A DNA stretch of 64,000 nucleotides, from positions 124,001-188,000 of the forward strand of contig NZ_WMBT01000001.1 in the NCBI RefSeq assembly GCF_009708075.1, in the 5' to 3' direction. Below the pieces are notes generated by a model. That model searched no databases, was not told where the DNA came from, and worked only from the letters and a program-made list of their open reading frames with translations. Position 1 is the first letter of the stretch. Each line of letters opens with the position of its first letter. Source of the stretch: Paracoccus lichenicola (GTDB lineage Bacteria; Pseudomonadota; Alphaproteobacteria; Rhodobacterales; Rhodobacteraceae). The translations under genes and the position numbers were made by a program. Shown here one piece after another: positions 53,093 through 61,758 of the stretch.

Positions 53093-54415
53093 TTACTTGA
53101 TGTAACCCGCGCGCGTCATTTCGCGCAGGGTCGTGCTCTGGGCGCCGGCCAGCGCGTCATCCGCCGACATCTGCCCGGCCAAGGCTGCCGAGAACTGCTG
53201 GCCCACCGCCGTGCCGATGCCCTGGAATTCGGGGATCGCCACGAACTGCCCGCCCGTATAGGGGATGTCCTGGACCGAGGCCTTCTGCGTGTTCGCGGAA
53301 TTGATCGCCGTCAGGGTCATCGCCGCGAAGGGCGCCTCCTTCTGGTAGTCCGCGTTCTCATACAGCGAGGTCCGCGTGCCCGGAGGCGCCGCGCGCCAGC
53401 CTTCCTTGCTGGCGACCAGTTCCGTGTATCCCTTGGACGTGGCCCAGGCGATGAAGGTCTTGGCCGCGTTCTGCGCGTCCGAGGATGTCGGGATCGCCAG
53501 GTTCCAGGCCCACAGCCAGTTGCCGTGGTTGTCCACGCCGTCCTTGTTGGGGAACTGCGCGAAGCCCACCTTGTCCGCCACGGTCGAGTTCTTGGGGTCG
53601 GTCACGAAGCTGGCGGCCACCGTCGCGTCGATCCAGATGCCGCAGCGGCCCTGCTGGAACAGGGCCAGGTTCTCGTTGAAGCCGTTGGACGAGGCGCCGG
53701 GGGGACCGTATTCGTTCATCATCGTCAGATAGTCGGTCAGCGTGGCCTTCCATTCGGCGCTGTCGAACTGCGGCTTCCAGTCGGCGTCGAACCAGCGCGC
53801 GCCATAGCTGTTGGACATGGCGGTCAGGAAGGCCATGTTCTCGCCCCAGCCGGGCTTGCCGCGCAGGCAGATGCCGTATTGTTCGGCTGACTTGTCGGTC
53901 ATGGCCTTGGCGGCGGTCATGATGTCGGTCCAGGTCGGGCTTTCGGGAATGGTGACGCCCGCGGCCTGGGCCAGGTCGGTGCGATACATCACCATGGCCG
54001 ATTCGGCATAGAAGGGCGCGGCATACAGCTTGCCATCCACCGACAGCGCGTCGCGCACGGCGGGGATCAGGTCATCGACGGCGTAGGCGTCGTCGAATTC
54101 CAGCGGCACCAGCCAGTTCTGCTTGGCCCAGATCGGAACCTCGTAGGTGCCGATGGTCATGATGTCGTACTGGCCGCCCTGGTTGGCGATGTCGGTGGTC
54201 ACGTTCTGGCGCAGGATGTTTTCCTCCAGCGTCACCCATTCGACCGTGATGCCGGGATTCGCGGCGGTGAATTCGCCGGTCAGGCCCTGCATCCGGATCA
54301 TGTCGCCGTTGTTCACGGTGGCGATGGTCAGGGTCACGTTGTCCTGCGCGGCACCGATGCCGGCGGTGGCGCACAGCGCCGTCGCACCCAACAGGGCGCG
54401 AAGAGTGGTGTTCAT
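53093..54415 (-). CDS. smoE: Polyol ABC transporter substrate-binding protein
   Basis: The 440-residue protein is a family 1 periplasmic binding protein. A Sec signal (LRALLGATALCATAGIGAAQ, cleaved near residue 22) is followed by two alpha/beta lobes. Family features are FTAANPGITVEWV, QGRCGIWIDATVAASFV and a W-rich sugar-pocket stretch, NWLWAWNLAIP. Gene order (E, F, G, K, S, mtlK) matches the Rhodobacter sorbitol/mannitol system. GGGAGG lies 7 bases before the ATG at 54415; the longer in-frame start has no signal peptide. Confidence 0.92.
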   Translation of the reverse strand: MNTTLRALLGATALCATAGIGAAQDNVTLTIATVNNGDMIRMQGLTGEFTAANPGITVEWVTLEENILRQNVTTDIANQGGQYDIMTIGTYEVPIWAKQNWLVPLEFDDAYAVDDLIPAVRDALSVDGKLYAAPFYAESAMVMYRTDLAQAAGVTIPESPTWTDIMTAAKAMTDKSAEQYGICLRGKPGWGENMAFLTAMSNSYGARWFDADWKPQFDSAEWKATLTDYLTMMNEYGPPGASSNGFNENLALFQQGRCGIWIDATVAASFVTDPKNSTVADKVGFAQFPNKDGVDNHGNWLWAWNLAIPTSSDAQNAAKTFIAWATSKGYTELVASKEGWRAAPPGTRTSLYENADYQKEAPFAAMTLTAINSANTQKASVQDIPYTGGQFVAIPEFQGIGTAVGQQFSAALAGQMSADDALAGAQSTTLREMTRAGYIK

Positions 54416-54562
54416 GCTATCCTCCCTCGTCGTTTGGGCATTTGCCATGGCGACGGGCAAATACTCACAAAGCTGCCGGCTTCTGTCAATCGGCAAAGTT
54501 TGACATGGAACACCAATCCGCCAAAGCGGCGAATTTCCTGTCTGCAAAGGGGGATGGCGGCC

Positions 54563-55522
54563 CTAGAGGGCCAGCAGACGCTCGGCCGTGGCTTCCGAGG
54601 TGATCAGGCCGTTGACCAGATGCCCCACAAGGGCGGCCCGGATCGCGGGCAGCTTCGCCTCGCCCGTGGCCACCGCGATCACGGGGCGTTCGGCGGCGCG
54701 CGGCAGCGGGGCGGACGCCACGCGGGCGTTGAAGGCGCAGTCGATCACCCGGCCCTCGCGGTCATAGACCCAGCTGGTGATTTCCCCCACGGCGCCCAGG
54801 GCGGCCAGTTCGTCCATCTCGGCGGCGCTGACGAAGCCGTCCACGAACAAGGGCGCGCTGCGGTCCATCTGGCCGATGCCCACCAGCGACAGATGCGCCT
54901 GTTCGCACAGGCGGATGGTGTTGCGCACGGCGTCCTGCCCGCGCATGGCGGCCAGCTCGGCAGGGTCGCGCGCCAGCACCGGCAGGGGATACGGGTAATG
55001 GGGCGCGCCGATCCGTTCGGCCAGGCTGATCGTCGCGTTATAGGGCGAGGCCGACCCGTCCTGCATCATGTTCCCCAGGCGGGACACGACGACATGCTGC
55101 GGGCAGGACATGCGCGGCAATTGCTCCACCGTTGCCTTCAGCGCCCGGCCCGTGCCCAGGCTGACGATCCGCCGGTCCGGCGACTTGAGGGTCCTTTCCA
55201 GTTCCGCCGCCGCGGCGATCGCCACGCCGGTCAGCAGACCGGGCGCGTCGGGGTCCGAGGGCACGATTTCGCAGGACATCAGCCCGAATCGATCCGACAA
55301 CGCGCCTGCCAGGTCCATGCAGCGCGCGATGGGATGATCCACCCGGACCTTGATCAGCTTTTCACTAACCGCCATCGCCACCAGCCGCTGCGCCGACTGG
55401 CGGCTGACGCCCAGCTTGCGCGCGATCTCGTCCTGGGTGTTGCCCGCCACGTAATACAGCCAGCCCGCCCGCGCCGCATCGTCCAGTCGCACCGCCTCGG
55501 GGGAAAAACGGGTGGCGTTCAC
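54563..55522 (-). CDS. SorC-family transcriptional regulator of the polyol operon
   Basis: The 319-residue protein has an N-terminal helix-turn-helix (TQDEIARKLGVSRQSAQRLVAMA, about 29-51) and a SorC sugar-binding domain with VSLGTGRALKATVEQLP, VVVSRLGNM and LFVDGFVS. SorC regulators respond to sugar phosphates and activate or repress polyol operons. It starts with GTG, overlapping the TGA of the preceding HAD gene, and is 147 bases upstream of smoE, so the regulator and its targets face the same way. Confidence 0.9.
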   Translation of the reverse strand: MNATRFSPEAVRLDDAARAGWLYYVAGNTQDEIARKLGVSRQSAQRLVAMAVSEKLIKVRVDHPIARCMDLAGALSDRFGLMSCEIVPSDPDAPGLLTGVAIAAAAELERTLKSPDRRIVSLGTGRALKATVEQLPRMSCPQHVVVSRLGNMMQDGSASPYNATISLAERIGAPHYPYPLPVLARDPAELAAMRGQDAVRNTIRLCEQAHLSLVGIGQMDRSAPLFVDGFVSAAEMDELAALGAVGEITSWVYDREGRVIDCAFNARVASAPLPRAAERPVIAVATGEAKLPAIRAALVGHLVNGLITSEATAERLLAL

Positions 55523-56193
55523 GGGATGCGGACTCCTTGCTGAAGATCAGCCAACAGTTGAGAGAATCCGCCCCAATTGTCAAAGGACCGGATGCCGGGC
55601 GGCAGGCGCACCGGCTCGGCCCCGCGCAGATGCGCGCCGCCCGCGTAATGCAGGACAGGCATCCCCGCCGCCAGACCCGCGGCGATGCCGGGGCTGCTGT
55701 CCTCGATCACCAAGGTGTTTTCGGGCGCGCAGCCCATGCGGTCGGCGGCCAGCAGGAACAGATCGGGCGCGGGCTTGCCGTGGCGGACAAGGCTTGCGGT
55801 AAAGACGCGGCCCGCGAAACGGTCGGCCAGGCCCAGCACCTCCAGCGTCCGCCCGGCGCGTTCGGGGCTGGACGAGGTGGCGATGCAGGCGGGCACCGCC
55901 AAGGCGTCCAGCATCGCCATGAAGCCGGGCGTCGGTCCCAGTTCCGCCGCAAAGCGGTCCAGCAGGCGGGCGCGGTAATCGGCCTCGAACCGGTCGGGCA
56001 AGGGTTGTCCGAACCGCTCGCGGATCGTCTGCGCGACGGTCGGGAAGCTGCGGCCCAGGAAATCGCGGCGCACGTCGGCGGGGGTCATGACAATCCCCAG
56101 ACCCGCCAACTGGTCGATCAGGACCGAGGCCGACAGGACCTCGCTGTCGGCGATCACGCCGTCGCAATCGAAGATGATCAGCTTGATCGGCAC
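55519..56193 (-). CDS. HAD-family phosphatase (beta-phosphoglucomutase/GS1-like)
   Basis: The 224-residue protein has HAD motif I IIFDCDGVIADSE with nucleophile and acid Asp near residues 9 and 11, motif II CIATSSSPE, motif III HGKPAPDLFL and motif IV VIEDSSPGIAAG. The cap is the helical C1 type. It probably dephosphorylates a sugar or polyol phosphate that is toxic or acts as inducer. Start is GTG at 56193, supported by AAGGAGGG 7 bases upstream; no ATG fits. It is the first gene of the leftward smo transcription unit. Confidence 0.86.
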   Translation of the reverse strand: MPIKLIIFDCDGVIADSEVLSASVLIDQLAGLGIVMTPADVRRDFLGRSFPTVAQTIRERFGQPLPDRFEADYRARLLDRFAAELGPTPGFMAMLDALAVPACIATSSSPERAGRTLEVLGLADRFAGRVFTASLVRHGKPAPDLFLLAADRMGCAPENTLVIEDSSPGIAAGLAAGMPVLHYAGGAHLRGAEPVRLPPGIRSFDNWGGFSQLLADLQQGVRIP

Positions 56194-56298
56194 CGCTGGC
56201 CCTCCTTCCCTCACCCTGAGGTAAACCGACCCGAAAGCACAAGTGCAACCCGCCTCCGATTGTGGCAGGACGGGCGTGCCCCATGCCCGAAGGTCTTC

Positions 56299-57513
56299 AT
56301 GCGCGCCGTCCTGATCACCCCGCCCCTGCCCAGCCACCTGCGCGCCTTCGAGGCGCTGGCCCGGGAACTGACCCGCCGGGGGCACGAGGCGATCTTCCTG
56401 ACCGAACCTGGCGTAGCCCTGCAAGGCGGCGCGGCGCAAGTGACCCTGCCCGGCCCCCCGGCCCGCCCGCAGCCCCGCCGCCTGCTGGCCGAGATCGTGG
56501 CGGGCGCGCGCCGCACCGACCGCCTGTGCCGCGACGGCCTGCCCGTCCTGCGCGCGCTTGCCCCCGACCTGATCCTGGGCGACCAGATGGAGCCTGCATC
56601 CGGCCTGCTGGCGCGCGCCCTTGGGGTGCCGCTGGTCTCGGTCGCCTGCGCGGTGCCCATGGACCCGGAACCGGGGATCCCCCTGCCCTTCCTGGGCTGG
56701 CCGCATGACACCACCGCCCAGGGCCTGCGCCGCAATGCCGGGGGCGAGCGGGTGGCCGACCTGCTGATGCTGCCGCAGTCGCGGGTGATTCGCCGCTGGG
56801 CGCAGGCCTGGAACCTTGGCGATCTGCGGCGCTTGCAGGACTGCCTGTCGCCCCGCCTGGCGCTGTCGCAGACCGTGCTGGGCTTCGACTATCCCCGCCC
56901 GGTGAATGGCGCCCATATCGCCCCCCTCGGCCCCTTCCGGCGCGGGCAGGCGGCGCAGGACTTTCCGCCCGACATCCGGCCGGACGGGACAAGGCCCTTT
57001 GTCTATGTCTCGCTTGGCACGCTGCAAGGCCATCGCGCGGGGCTGCTGTCGCGCATCGCGGCTGCCTGCCGGCAGGCCGGGGCGCAGGTGCTGGTCTCCC
57101 ATGCCGGATGCCTGTCCGAGGATCGGGCGCGCGCGATCCCCGCCGACTGGGTCCGCCCCTTCGTGCCGCAGCAGGCGGTGCTGGAGCGCGCGGATCTGTG
57201 CGTGACCCATGCCGGGCTGAACACGGCGCTGGAATGCCTGATGGCGGGCGTGCCGATGCTGGCCGTGCCGCTGACCCATGACCAGCCGGGCGTGGCCGCG
57301 CGCATCGCGCAGTGCGGCGCGGGGCTGCGGCTGCAACCCTGGCAGCGCAGCCCGGCGCGGATCAGGGAGGCAGTGGCGCGCCTGCTCTCCGGCCCCCGCT
57401 TTCGCGACACTGCGCGCAGCTTTGCCGCACAGGCCGACGACTGGCCCGGCGCGGCGGGCGCGGTGGACAGGATCGAGGCGCGGGTCAGCCCCCCAACGCG
57501 CGCCACAGGGTGA
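56299..57513 (+). CDS. crtX: Zeaxanthin glucosyltransferase
   Basis: CrtX transfers glucose from UDP-glucose to the hydroxyl groups of zeaxanthin-type xanthophylls, giving polar membrane carotenoids. The 404-residue protein is a GT1-family (GT-B fold) enzyme. The N-terminal domain starts MRAVLITPPLPSHLRAFEAL and the C-terminal domain has VYVSLGTLQG, VRPFVPQQAVL and the nucleotide-sugar signature THAGLNTALECLMAGVPMLAVPLTHDQ. The stop overlaps the convergent UPF0314 gene by 29 bases. It needs a hydroxylated carotenoid, but no hydroxylase gene is in the window. Confidence 0.93.
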   Translation: MRAVLITPPLPSHLRAFEALARELTRRGHEAIFLTEPGVALQGGAAQVTLPGPPARPQPRRLLAEIVAGARRTDRLCRDGLPVLRALAPDLILGDQMEPASGLLARALGVPLVSVACAVPMDPEPGIPLPFLGWPHDTTAQGLRRNAGGERVADLLMLPQSRVIRRWAQAWNLGDLRRLQDCLSPRLALSQTVLGFDYPRPVNGAHIAPLGPFRRGQAAQDFPPDIRPDGTRPFVYVSLGTLQGHRAGLLSRIAAACRQAGAQVLVSHAGCLSEDRARAIPADWVRPFVPQQAVLERADLCVTHAGLNTALECLMAGVPMLAVPLTHDQPGVAARIAQCGAGLRLQPWQRSPARIREAVARLLSGPRFRDTARSFAAQADDWPGAAGAVDRIEARVSPPTRATG

Positions 57514-58096
57514 TCAGGAAACCGTCGCCGATGCCGATCGACAACAGGATCTCTGCCGCGACGGCGATCACGGCCACCACCCATCCCGCCAGCGGCAGGG
57601 CCAGCATCGCGCCCAGCGTGGCGACCAGCGTGTCCGCCACCGAATTGACGATGCTGTCGCCGCCATAGGCCAGCGGATCGCCTGCGGAATAACCGAACAG
57701 GGCGATGCTGGCGGGCAGGTTCTCGGCCACTTCCCAGATCGTGCTGCTGACGATCACCGCCGCCAGCAGCGTCCACAAGGGCCAGTCGGGCCGCTTCCAC
57801 CGGACCAGCTTGACCAGCACCGCGCCGAAGATCAGGTGCAGCAGGCTGTAGGGATCCAGCATCGTGCGCGAATTCAGCCGCACATCGCCGGGCAAGGCCC
57901 AGACCTGCGAACAATCGCAGCCCAGGGGCCGTTGCAGGACCGCCAGGAAGGCCAGCTTGACAGCCAGCGCCAGGACGATGAACAAGGCGGCCTGCCGGCC
58001 CCGTCCGCGCAGGCGCGGCAAACCGCTTGCAACCGGCAGCGGGGTGTCAGATCGTCGCGGCAAGGGCGGGGTGGCGGAACGGTGTTCGTCTTTCAT
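57485..58096 (-). CDS. UPF0314/DUF2585 membrane protein, antisense inside the crt cluster
   Basis: The 203-residue protein has a cytosolic N-terminus (about 1-30) and about four membrane helices. It carries the UPF0314 signature: RPLGCDCSQ then DPYSLLHLIFGAVLV, IWEVAENLPASI, and GGDSIVNSVADTLVATLGAMLA with acidic and Asn residues inside helices. Function is unknown. It occupies the space between crtX and crtY on the opposite strand and overlaps the crtX 3' end, so transcription of either could affect the other. No link to carotenoids is known. Confidence 0.85.
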   Translation of the reverse strand: MKDEHRSATPPLPRRSDTPLPVASGLPRLRGRGRQAALFIVLALAVKLAFLAVLQRPLGCDCSQVWALPGDVRLNSRTMLDPYSLLHLIFGAVLVKLVRWKRPDWPLWTLLAAVIVSSTIWEVAENLPASIALFGYSAGDPLAYGGDSIVNSVADTLVATLGAMLALPLAGWVVAVIAVAAEILLSIGIGDGFLITLWRALGG

Positions 58097-58153
58097 CGTT
58101 GCCACGATAAGGGCGCCGTTCGCTATGACAAGGGGCCACAAGATCAACGGGAT

Positions 58154-59311
58154 ATGACAGCGCATTCCCCTGACATCGTGATCGCGGGCGGGGGCCTTTC
58201 CGCCTCTCTGGCGGCGCTGCGGCTTGCGCCTGCGGGCCGCGTGCTGCTGGTCGATGCCAAGCCCGATCCGCTGGCGGGGCATACCTGGTCCTTCCACGAT
58301 GGCGACCTGGACGCATCGCAGCGGGCCTGGCTGGCCCCGGCGATCCGGCGGACCTGGGACGGGCAGGACGTGCGCTTTCCCGGATACGGGCGGCAATTGC
58401 GGGCGGGCTATGCCTCGTTGGACGCGGACAGCCTGGGCGCGGCGTTGCAGCGGTTGCCGAACGTGACGACGCTGCAGGCCCGGATGGCGGCGATGGACGG
58501 ACGCAGCCTCACCCTGTCCGACGGGGGGCGGATCGAGGCGCGCCTGGCCATCGACGCGCGGGGCTTCCGTCCCCATCCGGCGGTCGAGGTGCGCTTCCAG
58601 AAGTTCCTGGGCCAGGAACTGCGGCTGACCGCCCCGCATGGCCTGACGCGGCCCGTCATCATGGACGCCACCGTGCCGCAGCAGGACGGCTATCGCTTCT
58701 TCTACCTGCTGCCCTTCGACGACACGCGCCTGCTGGTCGAGGATACCTATTATTCCGACGCGGCCCACCTGTCGGCGGACCGCCAGCGCGCGGACATCGC
58801 GGATTATGCCGCGGCCCGGGGCTGGCAGGTCGCCGCCGTCGTGCGCGAGGAAACCGGCGTCCTGCCGATCACCCTGCGCCTGGATGCCGACGCCTTCTGG
58901 AAATCCCTGCCCCCCGGCGTCCCGGCCATCGGGCTGCGCGCCCTGCGCTTTCACCCGCTGACGGGCTACAGCCTGCCCCATGCGGTGCGCAGCGCCGATC
59001 TGGTGGCGCGGCATTGGCAGCAAGGTCCCTGGGCGCTCGCCAAGGCCCTGCGCCGCGATTCGCTGGCGGATGCCCGGGCGCAGGGCTTTTACCGCCTGCT
59101 GTCGCGGATGCTGTTCGAGGCCGCCGCCCCCGACGAACGCCGCCGCGTGATGGAGCGGTTCTATCGCCTGCCCGAACCCCTGATCGAACGCCTGTATGCA
59201 GGCCGCAGCACCCTGGCCGACAAGGCCCGCATCCTGACCGGGCGGCCGCCCGTGCCGGTCGCCAAGGCGCTGCGCTGCCTGCCCGGAACCCTGAAGGAAC
59301 GACCTGCATGA
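58154..59311 (+). CDS. crtY: Lycopene beta-cyclase
   Basis: CrtY cyclises both ends of lycopene to beta-carotene, using FAD in its reduced form. The 385-residue protein starts with the dinucleotide motif DIVIAGGGLSASLAALRL. It has the cyclase segments GHTWSFHD, DARGF, VRFQKFLGQEL (the FLG-E motif with catalytic acid), YLLPFDDTRLLVEDTYYSD and LTGYSLPHA. It diverges from the UPF0314 gene over 57 bases, which must hold the crtYIB promoter. It is coupled to crtI (ATGA). Confidence 0.96.
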   Translation: MTAHSPDIVIAGGGLSASLAALRLAPAGRVLLVDAKPDPLAGHTWSFHDGDLDASQRAWLAPAIRRTWDGQDVRFPGYGRQLRAGYASLDADSLGAALQRLPNVTTLQARMAAMDGRSLTLSDGGRIEARLAIDARGFRPHPAVEVRFQKFLGQELRLTAPHGLTRPVIMDATVPQQDGYRFFYLLPFDDTRLLVEDTYYSDAAHLSADRQRADIADYAAARGWQVAAVVREETGVLPITLRLDADAFWKSLPPGVPAIGLRALRFHPLTGYSLPHAVRSADLVARHWQQGPWALAKALRRDSLADARAQGFYRLLSRMLFEAAAPDERRRVMERFYRLPEPLIERLYAGRSTLADKARILTGRPPVPVAKALRCLPGTLKERPA

Positions 59312-60783
59312 CCACTTCCCCCCGCAAGACCGCCGCCGTGATCGGTGCTGGCCTCGGCGGCCTTGCACTGGCCATCCGCCTGCAAAGCAAGGGGATCGCC
59401 ACCACCGTCTTTGAAAAGCGCGACAAGCCGGGCGGCCGCGCCTATGTCTATCACGACGCGGGCTTCACCTTCGATGCGGGTCCCACGGTCATCACCGACC
59501 CGGATTGCCTCAAGAAGCTGTGGCGCCTGTCGGGCCGCGACATGGCCGAACATGTGACCCTGCTGCCGGTCGATCCCTTCTATCGCCTGTGCTGGGAGGA
59601 CGGCACCGTCTTCGATTACGCCGACGACCAGGACGCGATCGAGGCGCAGATCCGCAAGATCAACCCGCCCGACGTGGAAGGCTATCGCCGCTTCCTGGCC
59701 TATTCGCGCGATGTCTATCGCGAGGGGTACGAGAAGCTGGGCAGCGTGCCCTTCCTGCATTTTTCGGACATGATCCGCGCCGCCCCGCAACTGGCGCGGT
59801 TGCAGGCCTGGCGGTCGGTTCATTCCATGGTCGCGCGGCATATCAAGGACGAACACCTGCGCCAGGCCTTCAGCTTTCACACGCTGCTGGTGGGCGGCAA
59901 CCCGTTTTCCACATCATCCATCTATGCGCTGATCCATGCGCTGGAACGCCAGGGCGGCGTCTGGTTCGCCAAGGGCGGCACGGGCGCGCTGGTCGCGGGC
60001 ATGGTGCGGCTGTTCCGGGAACTGGGCGGGACCATCCACCTGAACGCCCCGGTGGACCGGATCGAGACCGAAGGCAACCGCGCCACCGCCATCCACGCCA
60101 TGGGCGCGCGCCACGCCTTCGACATGATCGCCAGCAATGCCGACGTGGTCCACACCTATCGCACCCTGCTGGGCGATCCCAAGGGCGACAAGCTGGCCGC
60201 CAAGCGCCATTCCATGTCGCTGTTCGTGATCTATTTCGGCCTGCGGGGCTTGCGCCCCGACCTGCGCCACCACATGGTCCTGTTCGGCCCGCGATACCGC
60301 GAGCTGATCGGCCAGATCTTCAAGGGCAAGACGCTGGCAGACGACTTCTCGCTGTATCTGCACGCGCCGTCGGTCACGGACCCGGATCTGGCGCCCGAGG
60401 GGTGCAGCGCCTATTACGTCCTGGCCCCCGTGCCGCATCTGGGCACGGTGGATCCCGACTGGGAACGCACCGCGCCGATCTATCGCGACCGGATCCTCGA
60501 TTACCTGGAGGCGCGCTATATCCCCAACCTGCGGCGCGACCTGATGACGGTGCGGCATTTCACGCCGCTGGATTTCCGGTCGGAACTGAACGCGCATCTG
60601 GGTTCCGCCTTTTCCATCGAGCCGATCCTGACCCAAAGCGCCTGGTTCCGCCCCCACAACCGCGACGAGCGGCTAGAGAACCTGTATATCGTCGGCGCGG
60701 GCACCCATCCCGGCGCGGGCATCCCCGGCGTGGTCGGATCGGCCGAGGCCACCGCCTCGCTGATGATCGGGGAACGGGCATGA
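59308..60783 (+). CDS. crtI: Phytoene desaturase (lycopene-forming)
   Basis: CrtI carries out four desaturations of phytoene to lycopene, with FAD. The 491-residue protein has the N-terminal FAD motif VIGAGLGGLALAIRL, FEKRDKPGGRAY, and the carotenoid-oxidoreductase C-terminal signature YIVGAGTHPGAGIPGVVGSAE. Length and sequence match CrtI from Paracoccus and Pantoea. It overlaps crtY and crtB by four bases each. Confidence 0.97.
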   Translation: MTTSPRKTAAVIGAGLGGLALAIRLQSKGIATTVFEKRDKPGGRAYVYHDAGFTFDAGPTVITDPDCLKKLWRLSGRDMAEHVTLLPVDPFYRLCWEDGTVFDYADDQDAIEAQIRKINPPDVEGYRRFLAYSRDVYREGYEKLGSVPFLHFSDMIRAAPQLARLQAWRSVHSMVARHIKDEHLRQAFSFHTLLVGGNPFSTSSIYALIHALERQGGVWFAKGGTGALVAGMVRLFRELGGTIHLNAPVDRIETEGNRATAIHAMGARHAFDMIASNADVVHTYRTLLGDPKGDKLAAKRHSMSLFVIYFGLRGLRPDLRHHMVLFGPRYRELIGQIFKGKTLADDFSLYLHAPSVTDPDLAPEGCSAYYVLAPVPHLGTVDPDWERTAPIYRDRILDYLEARYIPNLRRDLMTVRHFTPLDFRSELNAHLGSAFSIEPILTQSAWFRPHNRDERLENLYIVGAGTHPGAGIPGVVGSAEATASLMIGERA

Positions 60784-61697
60784 GCGACGCGACCCTGGAC
60801 CAGGCCCGGCAATCCATCGCCGTGGGGTCGAAAAGCTTTGCTATGGCCTCGCGCTTCCTGCCCGCGGGGATGCACGAGGATTGCGTGATGCTTTACGCCT
60901 GGTGCCGCCACGCCGACGACGTGATCGACGGGCAAGAGGCGGGGTTTGCCACGGGCGTTGCCCAAGACCCCGCCGCCCGGCTGGCCGAATTACGCGACCT
61001 GACGCACCGCGCCTTGCGGGGCGATGCGGCGGCGCCGGTTTATGCGGGGCTGGCGCGCGTGGTCGCGGCACGCGACATCCCGCACCGGCATGTCGATGAA
61101 CTGCTGGACGGCTTCGCGATGGACGTGGAGGGACGCGTGTATCACACCCTGGGCGACCTGCTGGATTACTGCTATCACGTCGCGGGCGTGGTGGGCGTGA
61201 TGATGGCGCGGATCATGGGCGTGCGGGATGAAGCCGTGCTGGACCGCGCCAGCGACCTGGGACTGGCCTTCCAGTTGACCAACATCGCCCGCGACGTGAT
61301 CGACGACGCCCGGATCGGCCGGACCTATCTGCCGCGCGACCTGCTGGGGGCCGAGGGGATCACGACAGTTGACCCCGACGACCCGGGCCAGCGCGCCGCC
61401 CTGCACCGCGTGGCCCTGCGCCTGCTGGACGAGGCCGAGGTTTACTACCGCAGCGCCGACATGGGTATCGCAGCCCTGCCCCGCCGCCCGGCCCTGGCCA
61501 TTACGGCCGCCCGCAACATCTATCGCCAGATCGGCGTCAAGCTGCGCGCGCAGGGACCGGATGCCTGGAGCGGGCGGCTGTCCACCACCAAGGGCGAAAA
61601 GATGCGGCTGGCCGCAAGGGCCGTGGGATCGACGATCCTAAGCCCACGGCGGCGCGTTGTCCCCGTCAGCCGGGTCGGTCTTTACGTCCGGCCTTAA
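60780..61697 (+). CDS. crtB: Phytoene synthase
   Basis: CrtB condenses two geranylgeranyl diphosphates to 15-cis-phytoene. The 305-residue protein contains both Asp-rich sites: YAWCRHADDVIDGQE (about 38-52) and LTNIARDVIDDARIGRTYLP (about 163-182). Other squalene/phytoene synthase features are SKSFAMASRFLP and GVMMARIMGV. It is the third gene of the coupled crtYIB unit, and its end faces crtE with a 61-base convergent spacer. Confidence 0.97.
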   Translation: MSDATLDQARQSIAVGSKSFAMASRFLPAGMHEDCVMLYAWCRHADDVIDGQEAGFATGVAQDPAARLAELRDLTHRALRGDAAAPVYAGLARVVAARDIPHRHVDELLDGFAMDVEGRVYHTLGDLLDYCYHVAGVVGVMMARIMGVRDEAVLDRASDLGLAFQLTNIARDVIDDARIGRTYLPRDLLGAEGITTVDPDDPGQRAALHRVALRLLDEAEVYYRSADMGIAALPRRPALAITAARNIYRQIGVKLRAQGPDAWSGRLSTTKGEKMRLAARAVGSTILSPRRRVVPVSRVGLYVRP

Positions 61698-61758
61698 GGC
61701 AGGCTTATTCCGGTCCGGTTGCCTGAACAGCGTCGGCACCGGCGGGGCGCCAGCCCCG

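Noticed and set aside
61698..61758. Terminator between crtB and crtE
   Set aside because: A short GGGGC/GCCCC stem is present but lacks a T-run on either strand. It is not distinguishable from GC-rich background.
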